From an uncultured Gemmatimonadaceae bacterium (GTDB lineage: Bacteria > Gemmatimonadota > Gemmatimonadetes > Gemmatimonadales > Gemmatimonadaceae), in NCBI GenBank assembly GCA_955652265.1, contig CATPBD010000001.1, positions 1 through 8,562 of the forward strand: a stretch of 8,562 nucleotides of DNA. Direction: 5' to 3'. Below the pieces are notes generated by a model. That model saw only the letters and a program-made list of their open reading frames with translations, was not told where the DNA came from and made no database searches. Below are positions 1-5,762 of the stretch, in pieces. Position 1 is the stretch's first letter, and each line of letters opens with the position of its first letter. A program made the translations under genes and the position numbers.

Positions 1-2
1 AC

Positions 3-212
3 AAGCCGGTGAAGCCGCAGCTCGACTCAATCGCGGTCCTGGCCCGTGTTGTCAGCGACAGCACGCACGCGCAGATCAAGCGGCTCCTCAACCCTGACCA
101 GCAGACCAAGCTCGACAAGATGAGGGCGGCCGCGCGCCGCGAGCTTGCCGAGCGGCGCGGGGGGGATACGGCAGCGCGCGGGGATCGGCCGCCGGGCCCT
201 CCGCCATTCTAA
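3..212 (+). CDS. C-terminal end of a small Spy/CpxP-like (LTxxQ-type) protein, partial
   Basis: The frame is open from the left edge of the window, so the gene begins upstream; a GTG at position 9 is probably internal. The visible 69 residues contain a charged amphipathic helix with the segment LLNPDQQTKLDKMR. This resembles the 'L(T/N)PEQ..K(L/F)D.(M/L)R' repeat of periplasmic Spy/CpxP and zinc-resistance-type proteins, which act as envelope chaperones or metal-stress sensors. The last 20 or so residues are low-complexity, rich in Arg, Gly and Pro, and end in PPGPPPF. The gene is followed 24 bases later by a strong terminator. No signal peptide can be checked because the N-terminus is missing. 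The family call rests on one short motif and is tentative; any small helical protein with a similar repeat would look the same. Confidence 0.5.
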   Translation, partial: KPVKPQLDSIAVLARVVSDSTHAQIKRLLNPDQQTKLDKMRAAARRELAERRGGDTAARGDRPPGPPPF

Positions 213-230
213 GATCGATGCTGGACTGAC

Positions 231-266
231 AAAAAAGCGCCGGTGCAATGCACCGGCGCTTTTTTT
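231..266. terminator. Bidirectional intrinsic terminator
   Basis: A perfect GC-rich stem lies at 237-245 paired with 251-259 (GCGCCGGTG/CACCGGCGC, loop CAATG; the CA/TG pairs at the loop could extend it). It is preceded by six A (231-236) and followed by seven T (260-266). It therefore reads as a rho-independent terminator on both strands. It sits between the converging stops of the Spy-like gene (212) and the csbD-like gene (286) and would serve both. Confidence 0.92.
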
Positions 267-285
267 CACTTCCTTACTGCAAGAG

Positions 286-486
286 CTAAGCGTTATCGGG
301 GTCGGCGTTTCTTTCGCCTTTCCCGAAGTTCTTCTGCACTTTCCCTTTAAGCTCTTCAGCGCGACCCTTGATGTGCTCACTCCTGTTGTCGGTGGCATCA
401 CCGAGATTGCCGCGAATTTTGCCCTTCATCTCTTTGGCGGTGCCCTTTACCTGGTTCTCGAGCCCGCGTTGGTTTAGGTCCTTCAT
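286..486 (-). CDS. CsbD-family general stress protein
   Basis: This 66-residue, highly charged, hydrophilic protein opens with MKDLNQRGLENQVKGTAKEM and continues with two related segments: residues 11-30 (NQVKGTAKEMKGKIRGNLGD) and, around residues 38-55, HIKGRAEELKGKVQKNFG. This 'KG.A.E.KGK....GD' repeat is the CsbD/YjbJ signature. Members are small, abundant proteins induced by general stress (sigma-B in Bacillus, osmotic and stationary stress in enterobacteria); their biochemical role is not known. The start is secure: AGAGGAGG lies just upstream of the ATG. The size is normal for the family. The gene is transcribed toward the bidirectional terminator and away from kup. Stress induction is expected from the family; I found no clear stress-sigma promoter upstream. 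Confidence 0.92.
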   Translation of the reverse strand: MKDLNQRGLENQVKGTAKEMKGKIRGNLGDATDNRSEHIKGRAEELKGKVQKNFGKGERNADPDNA

Positions 487-491
487 TTATG

Positions 492-499
492 CCTCCTCT
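492..499 (-). promoter_or_regulatory. Ribosome binding site of the csbD-like gene
   Basis: On the minus strand AGAGGAGG precedes the ATG at 486 with a 5-base spacer. It is a near-perfect Shine-Dalgarno sequence, suggests strong translation, and fixes the start of this small gene. Confidence 0.85.
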
Positions 500-583
500 G
501 TGGAATCAAGTCGTTCGCAGTTGCATCCCTCTAAACGCAAGCGACGTGCCCCCTCGACGTCTGATTTTTTCAAGGGCGGTACC

Positions 584-598
584 GGCCTTGCAAAGGCC
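584..598. repeat. Short inverted repeat between the csbD-like gene and kup
   Basis: GGCCTT (584-589) and AAGGCC (593-598) form a perfect 6-base dyad around a GCA spacer. It lies in the 188-base divergent intergenic region, about 75 bases before the proposed kup start. It could be an operator or a small leader hairpin, but arms of this length can arise by chance in GC-rich DNA. Confidence 0.3.
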
Positions 599-674
599 TG
601 CCCGCGTGCGGAAATTCCGAGGTCAAAGCCACCAGCTGTGCGGTTGGCCTTTACAACCTCAATAGGTCGCCCAA

Positions 675-2588
675 ATCAGCACTAACGTTGAAGCTCGTCC
701 GAGCGGCCGCCGTCTCGCAAAACTCACAATTCTCGCGCTCGGCGTTGTTTACGGGGATATCGGCACCAGCCCCCTCTACGCGTTGCGGGAGTGTTTCAAG
801 CCCGAGCACGGGCTGACTCCTGTTCCCAGTAACGTCTACGGCGTTCTCTCGCTCATCGTCTGGTCGCTGATCATCATCGTCAGCATCAAGTACATCATCT
901 TCATCATGCGGGCGGACAACAACGGTGAGGGCGGTATCCTCGCCTTGCTCGCCCTCATCCTCCAGAAGCAGCGACGCGACGCGGATTCGTTCCGCCGCAA
1001 GACGATCATCGCTCTGGGGCTCATCGGCGCTGCGCTTCTCTATGGCGACGGAGTGATCACACCCGCGATCTCGGTGCTCAGCGCGGTAGAGGGTTTGGAG
1101 GTCGTCGCACCATCTTCTCAAGAGCTTGTCATTCCGATCACCATCGCGATTCTGATGGTGCTCTTCTTCTATCAGAACAAAGGCACGGCGAAGGTTGGCC
1201 GGATATTCGGACCAGTGATGGTGATCTGGTTCGCGACGATCGGCGTCCTCGGCGTTCGTGAGATCGAGATGGCGCCGCAGATTCTGGCGGCGCTGAATCC
1301 GTGGTACGGCCTCAAGTTCTTCGTCGACCATGGCGCGTCCGGGTTCGTGGTCCTCGGTGCGGTGGTGCTTGCCGTGACAGGCGCGGAAGCCCTGTACGCG
1401 GACATGGGACACTTCGGGAAGCGTCCAATCCGCCTCGCCTGGTCGGGGCTGGTGCTGCCGTGTTTGCTCGCCAATTACTTCGGACAGGGCGCGCTCATTC
1501 TTCGCGACCCGGTCACTGCGATAAATCCTTTCTACCTGCTTGCGCCGAGAATGGGGTTGTACCCGCTGATCGCGCTGGCGACGATCGCCGCTATCATTGC
1601 GTCGCAGGCGCTGATTTCCGGTGCGTTCTCGCTCACCCAGCAGGCAGTGCAGCTCGGTTATAGTCCGCGCGTCCAGATCGTTCACACATCTCAGCAAGAC
1701 ACCGGGCAGATATTCGTGCCGGAGGTGAATCTGATCCTGGGGGTCGGCTGCATTTTCGTCGTGCTCTTCTTCCGCTCCTCCAGCGCGCTCGGCGCTGCGT
1801 ACGGCATCGCCGTTACCGGTACGATGGCAATCACGACAGTGCTGTTCTACGTGCTGGCGCGGTCACACTGGCAGTGGAGCATCTGGCGGGCGGGCATCCT
1901 CACCGCGTTTTTCCTGATCATCGACCTCGCTTTCTTCGGGGCCAACCTCCTCAAGATCGTTCAGGGCGGGTGGGTTCCGCTCGCGATCGGGCTCGGCATC
2001 TTCATCCTGATGACGACCTGGCAGCGGGGCAGGATGATCGTCCGCAGTCTGCTCGTCGACGCATCGATTCCGTTGGACGCGCTGCTCAAGGATCTCGGCG
2101 ACGAGAATCCCGACAAGCGCTTCAAGCCGGTGCGGGTTCCGGGGACGGCTGTGTTCCTGACCTCCGAGTCGAAGGATGCGCCGCTGGTGCTGCTTCACCA
2201 TCTCAAGCACAACAAGGTACTGCACGAAAACGTGGTGCTTCTCTCTATAATGGTCGCGCAGGTCCCCGAGGTTCCGAACGCGGAGCGCGTCGAGGTGACG
2301 TGCTTCCCACACAATTTCGCTCGCGTCAAAGCGAAGTACGGCTTCATGCAAACTCCGAACGTGCCGGAAGTGCTCGCGCTGGCCACCGAGCGTGGCATCA
2401 TCGCAAAGCCGTCGGAGACCACGTACTACCTTGGACGCGAGAATCTCATCCCTACGGGGACCAAGCCGCTCGCTGGTTGGAGAAAGCGGCTTTATATCCT
2501 CATGCAGCGTAACGCGCGCCCTGCCACCGAGTTTTTTGGAATTCCGCCCAACCGGGTCGTGGAGCTGGGCGCACAGATGGAGTTCTAG
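675..2588 (+). CDS. kup: KUP-family low-affinity potassium transporter
   Basis: Inner-membrane potassium uptake protein of the KUP/HAK/KT family, thought to work as a K+/H+ symporter. Seen in the sequence: the family hallmark VVYGDIGTSPLY at residues 24-35 (first membrane helix), GDGVITP near residue 124, about twelve hydrophobic segments up to roughly residue 450, then a cytoplasmic C-terminal domain ending with IPPNRVVELG at 623-632. Length from the proposed start is 637 residues, normal for the family. The start is unusual. The frame is open from a TAG at 663, but the first ATG, GTG or TTG is TTG 783, which lies after the hallmark motif and would delete half of helix 1. ATC at 675 gives a natural N-terminus (M)STNVEARPSGRRLAKL, with AGG at 664-666 eight bases upstream. 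No riboswitch recognised. It converges with hslR, whose stop is 45 bases away; I see no clear terminator between them. Family call very sure, start codon uncertain. Confidence 0.95.
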   Translation: MSTNVEARPSGRRLAKLTILALGVVYGDIGTSPLYALRECFKPEHGLTPVPSNVYGVLSLIVWSLIIIVSIKYIIFIMRADNNGEGGILALLALILQKQRRDADSFRRKTIIALGLIGAALLYGDGVITPAISVLSAVEGLEVVAPSSQELVIPITIAILMVLFFYQNKGTAKVGRIFGPVMVIWFATIGVLGVREIEMAPQILAALNPWYGLKFFVDHGASGFVVLGAVVLAVTGAEALYADMGHFGKRPIRLAWSGLVLPCLLANYFGQGALILRDPVTAINPFYLLAPRMGLYPLIALATIAAIIASQALISGAFSLTQQAVQLGYSPRVQIVHTSQQDTGQIFVPEVNLILGVGCIFVVLFFRSSSALGAAYGIAVTGTMAITTVLFYVLARSHWQWSIWRAGILTAFFLIIDLAFFGANLLKIVQGGWVPLAIGLGIFILMTTWQRGRMIVRSLLVDASIPLDALLKDLGDENPDKRFKPVRVPGTAVFLTSESKDAPLVLLHHLKHNKVLHENVVLLSIMVAQVPEVPNAERVEVTCFPHNFARVKAKYGFMQTPNVPEVLALATERGIIAKPSETTYYLGRENLIPTGTKPLAGWRKRLYILMQRNARPATEFFGIPPNRVVELGAQMEF

Positions 2589-2633
2589 CTGCGGACAAGG
2601 CACACCTCATCAGCGGAGGCATGGGCGAAGCTT

Positions 2634-3035
2634 CTACTCGATTCCCCGCCGCCGCAGCCTCTCGATGTCACGACGATCTTTCTTGGTCGGACGTCCACGG
2701 TCGTACCCCGGGACAGATTGTGCGGCTTTCACCTGCACCTGCAAGGCTTCACGCGCCCGCCGTCCTTCGGCGGTCTCTTCGTACAAGGTCGCCGCGACTG
2801 AGGCCCGTCCGCGCCGCTCCGAGAGTGCGCGGACGGTGATTATGTGATGGTAGGGGCCCAGCCGAATCCGGAGCGAATCTCCTACCTGGAGCTGTTTCGC
2901 GCGTTTTACGCGCTCGCCGTTTACTTCGACCTTTCCCGTCTCGACAGCATCGGCGGCGAGCGAGCGCGTCTTGAAAAACCGGGCCGCCCACAACCACTTG
3001 TCGAGCCGTATCTTGATCTCGTCGCCTGAGCTCAT
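2634..3035 (-). CDS. hslR: Hsp15-like S4-domain RNA-binding protein (ribosome-associated heat shock protein)
   Basis: Hsp15 binds free 50S subunits that carry a stalled nascent chain with tRNA and helps recycle them after heat shock. The 133-residue product has the S4 RNA-binding fold at residues 9-70, starting RLDKWLWAARFFKTRSLA and continuing GKVEVNGERVKRAKQLQVGD. It then has the Hsp15-specific tail containing LYEETAE and a basic end with GRPTKKDRRDIERLRRRG. Both the length and the tail agree with E. coli Hsp15 as I recall it, which separates it from the shorter YlxS/RqcH-partner S4 proteins. ATG 3035 is the only methionine that fits; upstream the frame is open only to a TTG with no family resemblance. 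The Shine-Dalgarno is poor (AAAGGG directly abuts the ATG). It is divergent from the membrane protein starting at 3108, with about 70 bases between them. Confidence 0.9.
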   Translation of the reverse strand: MSSGDEIKIRLDKWLWAARFFKTRSLAADAVETGKVEVNGERVKRAKQLQVGDSLRIRLGPYHHIITVRALSERRGRASVAATLYEETAEGRRAREALQVQVKAAQSVPGYDRGRPTKKDRRDIERLRRRGIE

Positions 3036-3107
3036 CCCTTTCGTTGCCCCTGCCGAGGGTGCGGAGTCATCAAGATAAGGGAGATCTTTCCGTCGCGGGG
3101 TGTGTTC

Positions 3108-3818
3108 GTGGCCGAAGACAATTGGGCAAACCAACTAAAGAAACTCGAGCGGGAGTTCGACGGACTCCCGCCCGTGCCGTCGCCTGCAGTGCAGAAAATG
3201 CAGAGCGAAGCTGAGCGCCGCGCCAAAGAGAAAGTCCAGCAGCGTGCCGCGATGATCGGCGCCAGCGCCCGCCTGATTCTGGTCTTCGCGCTAGGTGCCG
3301 CGATCGTCATGTGGCCGTACTCGCGCGAGTGCGGCTGGGGATGGTTCGGCTACGTTGGCGTCGAAGCCGTGATCGCCGCGGGCGGAGTTTGGGTGGCGTT
3401 CACAACCTGGCGGGCAAGACTCGCGAAGATGCACGTCCTCTCACTTCTGATCATCCTGGCCGGATTCGTACTGATCGCGGGCGAGGTGCTGCCACGGATC
3501 GGCTATGCGTCGATCGACCCCAGACATCCACCACAGTTGTGGTGCCCCGAAAAAGCGAACGCGCCGCCAGCGACGACCATGCTGGAGCAACGCGTTCATT
3601 TCACGACCCAGTCACTGGGAAGCCGCTGGGAGGAGAGCAGCAGCGATCTCGCTAGACAACTCCGTCCGCAGCAAGCTGCCTTAGCGCAGTCTGTGCATCG
3701 CGAATTGCGTTTCCAACGAGCTCCCGGATCGCTTCCGCGGTTACAAGTCGTAGCTCTTCCTCAGCAGACCCCTCGACTTTCATCACTCGACGCGTCCGCG
3801 CCGGCGAAAAAGTTCTGA
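3108..3818 (+). CDS. Unrecognised three-helix membrane protein with antisense-overlapping 3' end
   Basis: I do not recognise a named family. From GTG 3108 the product is 236 residues. It has a charged N-terminal part with coiled-coil character (LKKLEREFDGLPPVPSP, then a Lys/Glu/Arg-rich helix to about residue 48). Three hydrophobic segments follow at about 54-70, 81-98 and 109-128, ending GEVLPRIGY. GTG 3102 is an alternative start two codons earlier; GGGG at 3097-3100 sits 7 bases before 3108 and favours the later one. The last 100 residues or so are hydrophilic, Gln/Arg/Ser-rich and without visible domain structure. The final 167 bases overlap the PDZ gene on the other strand, where codon choice here looks like the shadow of that gene. 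The natural protein may therefore end earlier in relatives, near the Trp-Cys at about residues 144-145, with the stop lost here. The first 130 residues are credible coding; the tail is doubtful. Confidence 0.65.
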   Translation: MAEDNWANQLKKLEREFDGLPPVPSPAVQKMQSEAERRAKEKVQQRAAMIGASARLILVFALGAAIVMWPYSRECGWGWFGYVGVEAVIAAGGVWVAFTTWRARLAKMHVLSLLIILAGFVLIAGEVLPRIGYASIDPRHPPQLWCPEKANAPPATTMLEQRVHFTTQSLGSRWEESSSDLARQLRPQQAALAQSVHRELRFQRAPGSLPRLQVVALPQQTPRLSSLDASAPAKKF

Positions 3819-4509
3819 CCCTGATCGGAGCGCGGAGTCGAAGATCCGGCCGTTTTTCGAGACCCTCGAAACGGTCACGAAAGATCTGCATTTCAGGAGG
3901 CATGATGACGCCGCCTGGCCCGTCGAATTCCATCATGCCGTCGCTACCGGGAAACCCGATCCTGAAGTGATTGCCTAGGCGCATGACGTCGCTCGCCTTT
4001 CCGGCGACGACTTGTACATCGCGAAACCGTCCGCCCGAACAGACGCGCAAGGTTACCCGACTTCCCGGCGTAAGCTTCTGCACTTCGCGAGTCAGGCGAT
4101 GCGACGCCAGCCCGTTCGAGTACGAATCATCGATGTCCGCGGCTGAAGTCCGAAGATCGACGCCGTTGATGGCGGCGATGCGATCACCCTCGACTATGCC
4201 GGCGCTCTCCGCGGGACCCTTCGGCGTTACTCCCTCGACGAACACGCCGAGGGTATCGCGACGTGTGCCCGTCGTCCGAAGCTCGAGACCGAGAGCTGCC
4301 CGCTTCGCCATTGCGGAATCCATTCGCAGGAACATCCCCTTGCCGAAAGCAGAATCTCCGAGGATCCTGCCGCGGAATACACGACATTCCACGCGCCCGT
4401 CCGAGTATTTCGTGCATGTAGAGTCCGGCCGTCCGGTGACGGTTTGTGCACCCAGCGTCGCCGCAGAGGATACCGCAGCTACGGCTGAAAGAAATAGCAG
4501 CGCTTTCAT
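3652..4509 (-). CDS. Secreted PDZ-domain protein
   Basis: The 285-residue product begins with a clear Sec signal peptide (MKALLFLSAVAAVSSAATLGAQ, likely cut after AQ at 22) and so is exported, periplasmic or surface-exposed. A cysteine pair follows at 32 and 42. A PDZ domain spans about 72-175, with the carboxylate-loop start LGLEL and the typical GPAESAGIVEGDRIAAINGV. No trypsin-like or other peptidase domain precedes the PDZ, so it is not a DegP/HtrA protease. It looks like a stand-alone binding module with a helical, charged C-terminus (EEELRLVTAEAIRELVG). The start is firm: AAGGAG lies 5 bases before ATG 4509. The gene diverges from the ferritin-VIT gene across 91 bases, and its last 167 bases overlap the neighbouring membrane protein antisense. 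The ligand is unknown; quality control or scaffolding in the envelope is a guess. Confidence 0.85.
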   Translation of the reverse strand: MKALLFLSAVAAVSSAATLGAQTVTGRPDSTCTKYSDGRVECRVFRGRILGDSAFGKGMFLRMDSAMAKRAALGLELRTTGTRRDTLGVFVEGVTPKGPAESAGIVEGDRIAAINGVDLRTSAADIDDSYSNGLASHRLTREVQKLTPGSRVTLRVCSGGRFRDVQVVAGKASDVMRLGNHFRIGFPGSDGMMEFDGPGGVIMPPEMQIFRDRFEGLEKRPDLRLRAPIRVRTFSPARTRRVMKVEGSAEEELRLVTAEAIRELVGNAIRDAQTALRQLAADGVV

Positions 4510-4514
4510 CGTGT

Positions 4515-4520
4515 CTCCTT
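4515..4520 (-). promoter_or_regulatory. Ribosome binding site of the PDZ gene
   Basis: AAGGAG on the minus strand lies 5 bases before ATG 4509. It selects this start over the in-frame upstream candidates, and the selected start places a proper signal peptide at the N-terminus. Confidence 0.8.
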
Positions 4521-4523
4521 GAT

Positions 4524-4549
4524 GGTTCTGTTTCATGTGACATCGAACC
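4524..4549. promoter_or_regulatory. Operator-like dyad between the PDZ gene and the iron exporter gene
   Basis: The divergent 91-base gap holds an imperfect palindrome TGTTTCATGTGACA (4529-4542; symmetric core TGT..CATG..ACA), bracketed by GGTTC (4524-4528) and GAACC (4545-4549). The outer arms are offset by one base from the inner centre. It could bind a regulator serving one or both genes. It does not match a Fur box or an Irr box that I can recall. Position and symmetry are seen; function is inference. Confidence 0.3.
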
Positions 4550-4600
4550 GCATTCAAGGGTTGCCGGTGCAAAAGGTGACTGCCCCGGCGATATTGAGGT

Positions 4601-5755
4601 ATGTCCACGACGCGCGAGCCCCCGAAGGCACCGCGAAAGAGCCCCGAGATCGACGTCCACGCCTTCGAGCATCATTGGCAGGATGAAGCCGATGCGGCGT
4701 ATCTGTATCGCATTCTCGCCGCTGCCGAGGCGGAGCCGAAGAAGAAAGATGTCTATTCGCGTCTGGCGGATGTCGAAGACCGGCACGTAGTAGTCTGGGG
4801 CGACCTGCTCGCCAAACACGGCCACCCTCCGGCGAAGTTCCGCCCCAGTGGACGGGCGAAGCTACTCGCTACAGTCGGACGGTGGTTTGGTCCGAACTTT
4901 CTGCTGCCGATGCTCCTCGAGGAAGAAGGAAGAGAGGTCAGAGCCTATCTCGACATGCATCGCGAGACTCCCCGCGGCGCACCCGGCGGGTCGGAAGCGC
5001 TGACTCTGGCGCGCGAGTCCGCAGAGCATGCGACCACACTCGGCGAGATCGCAGGGAAGGGTGCGGAGCCCTGGCACAAAACGAAGTCAGGCGGATTTCT
5101 GCGCAACGTCGTGTACGGATTCAACGACGGACTCACGGCGAATTTCGGGCTCGTCGCCGGCGTGATTGGCGCGGCGACCGTCAACCAACACCAAGCCGTT
5201 GTGGTAGCAGGAGTTGCCGGCCTCATTGCCGATGCTCTGTCGATGGGCTCGAGCGGCTATCTCGCCAGCAAGAGCGAGCGCGAAGTCTACGAGTACGAAA
5301 TCTCGATGGAGAAGACCGAGGTCGAGCTCATGCCGGAGATCGAGCGCGACGAGCTGGCGATCATCTATGAGGCGAAGGGGATGGATCGCGACTCGGCAAA
5401 CACTCTCGCGACCCGCGTGATGGCCGACCCGCAACTGATGCTGAAGGAGCAGGTCCAGGAGGAGCTCAAGATCGGTGAGTTCAACATGTCGCCGCTGCGG
5501 GAGGGTTGGCTGACGGGACTTGCGACCGCCTTCGGAGCGGCGATTCCCGTATTTCCATTTCTCGTTTGGCAGGGCACGACGGCGATCGTGATCTCCTTCA
5601 CGGTTGCGATGCTCTCGCACTTCGTCGTTGGCGCGGCACGATCGATCTTCACCGGCCGCGGCGTTTTCCGCTCGGGATTCGACATGTTCGTCGTGGGGGT
5701 CGGCGTAGCTGCGGTGGGGTACTTCTTCGGCGGGTGGGTGGGTAGGAAGCTTTAG
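4601..5755 (+). CDS. mbfA: Ferritin-like/VIT1 fusion, MbfA-type membrane iron exporter
   Basis: This 384-residue protein has two modules. Residues about 16-150 are a ferritin-like (rubrerythrin-type) four-helix bundle. Candidate di-iron ligands are E29, E59..H62 (the ExxH in VEDRH), E107-E109 and E139/E142-H143. Residues about 165-384 are a VIT1/CCC1 transporter: the signature VYGFNDGLTANFGLVAG starts helix 1, a second helix ends near SMGSSGYLASKSE, a Glu-rich cytoplasmic helical stretch (about 225-295) matches the metal-binding domain of VIT1, and three helices close the protein. This architecture is that of MbfA, shown in Bradyrhizobium and Agrobacterium to export iron and give iron and peroxide resistance. 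The ferritin module probably captures or oxidises Fe(II) in the cytosol. ATG 4601 has GAGG only one base upstream, a poor spacing. The creatininase-family gene follows 7 bases after the stop and is probably co-transcribed. The gene symbol is by architecture, not by close orthology. Confidence 0.88.
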   Translation: MSTTREPPKAPRKSPEIDVHAFEHHWQDEADAAYLYRILAAAEAEPKKKDVYSRLADVEDRHVVVWGDLLAKHGHPPAKFRPSGRAKLLATVGRWFGPNFLLPMLLEEEGREVRAYLDMHRETPRGAPGGSEALTLARESAEHATTLGEIAGKGAEPWHKTKSGGFLRNVVYGFNDGLTANFGLVAGVIGAATVNQHQAVVVAGVAGLIADALSMGSSGYLASKSEREVYEYEISMEKTEVELMPEIERDELAIIYEAKGMDRDSANTLATRVMADPQLMLKEQVQEELKIGEFNMSPLREGWLTGLATAFGAAIPVFPFLVWQGTTAIVISFTVAMLSHFVVGAARSIFTGRGVFRSGFDMFVVGVGVAAVGYFFGGWVGRKL

Positions 5756-5762
5756 CTCATTG

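Noticed and set aside
588..616. Possible sigma-70 promoter for kup: TTGCAA, 17-base spacer, GAAATT
   Set aside because: The -10 element matches the consensus at only three of six positions, so it is not better than chance.
651..1697. Long minus-strand open frame of 348 codons across the first half of kup
   Set aside because: It is antisense to the clear KUP frame, its product is Arg/Asp/Glu/His-rich with no domain, and such shadows are expected opposite GC-rich genes.
1863..2603. Minus-strand open frame of 246 codons across the 3' half of kup
   Set aside because: It is the same kind of antisense shadow; the plus strand carries the conserved C-terminal KUP sequence.
2589..2633. Terminator between kup and hslR
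   Set aside because: I searched both strands of the 45-base gap and found no stable stem with a T-run.
3529..3544. Inverted repeat CACCAC-AGTT-GTGGTG inside the membrane protein gene as a terminator
   Set aside because: There is no T-run on either side and it lies inside an open frame; it is probably chance or a weak mRNA hairpin.
4510..4560. TTGAAT-like -35 element for the PDZ gene on the minus strand
   Set aside because: No convincing -10 element lies at a suitable distance.
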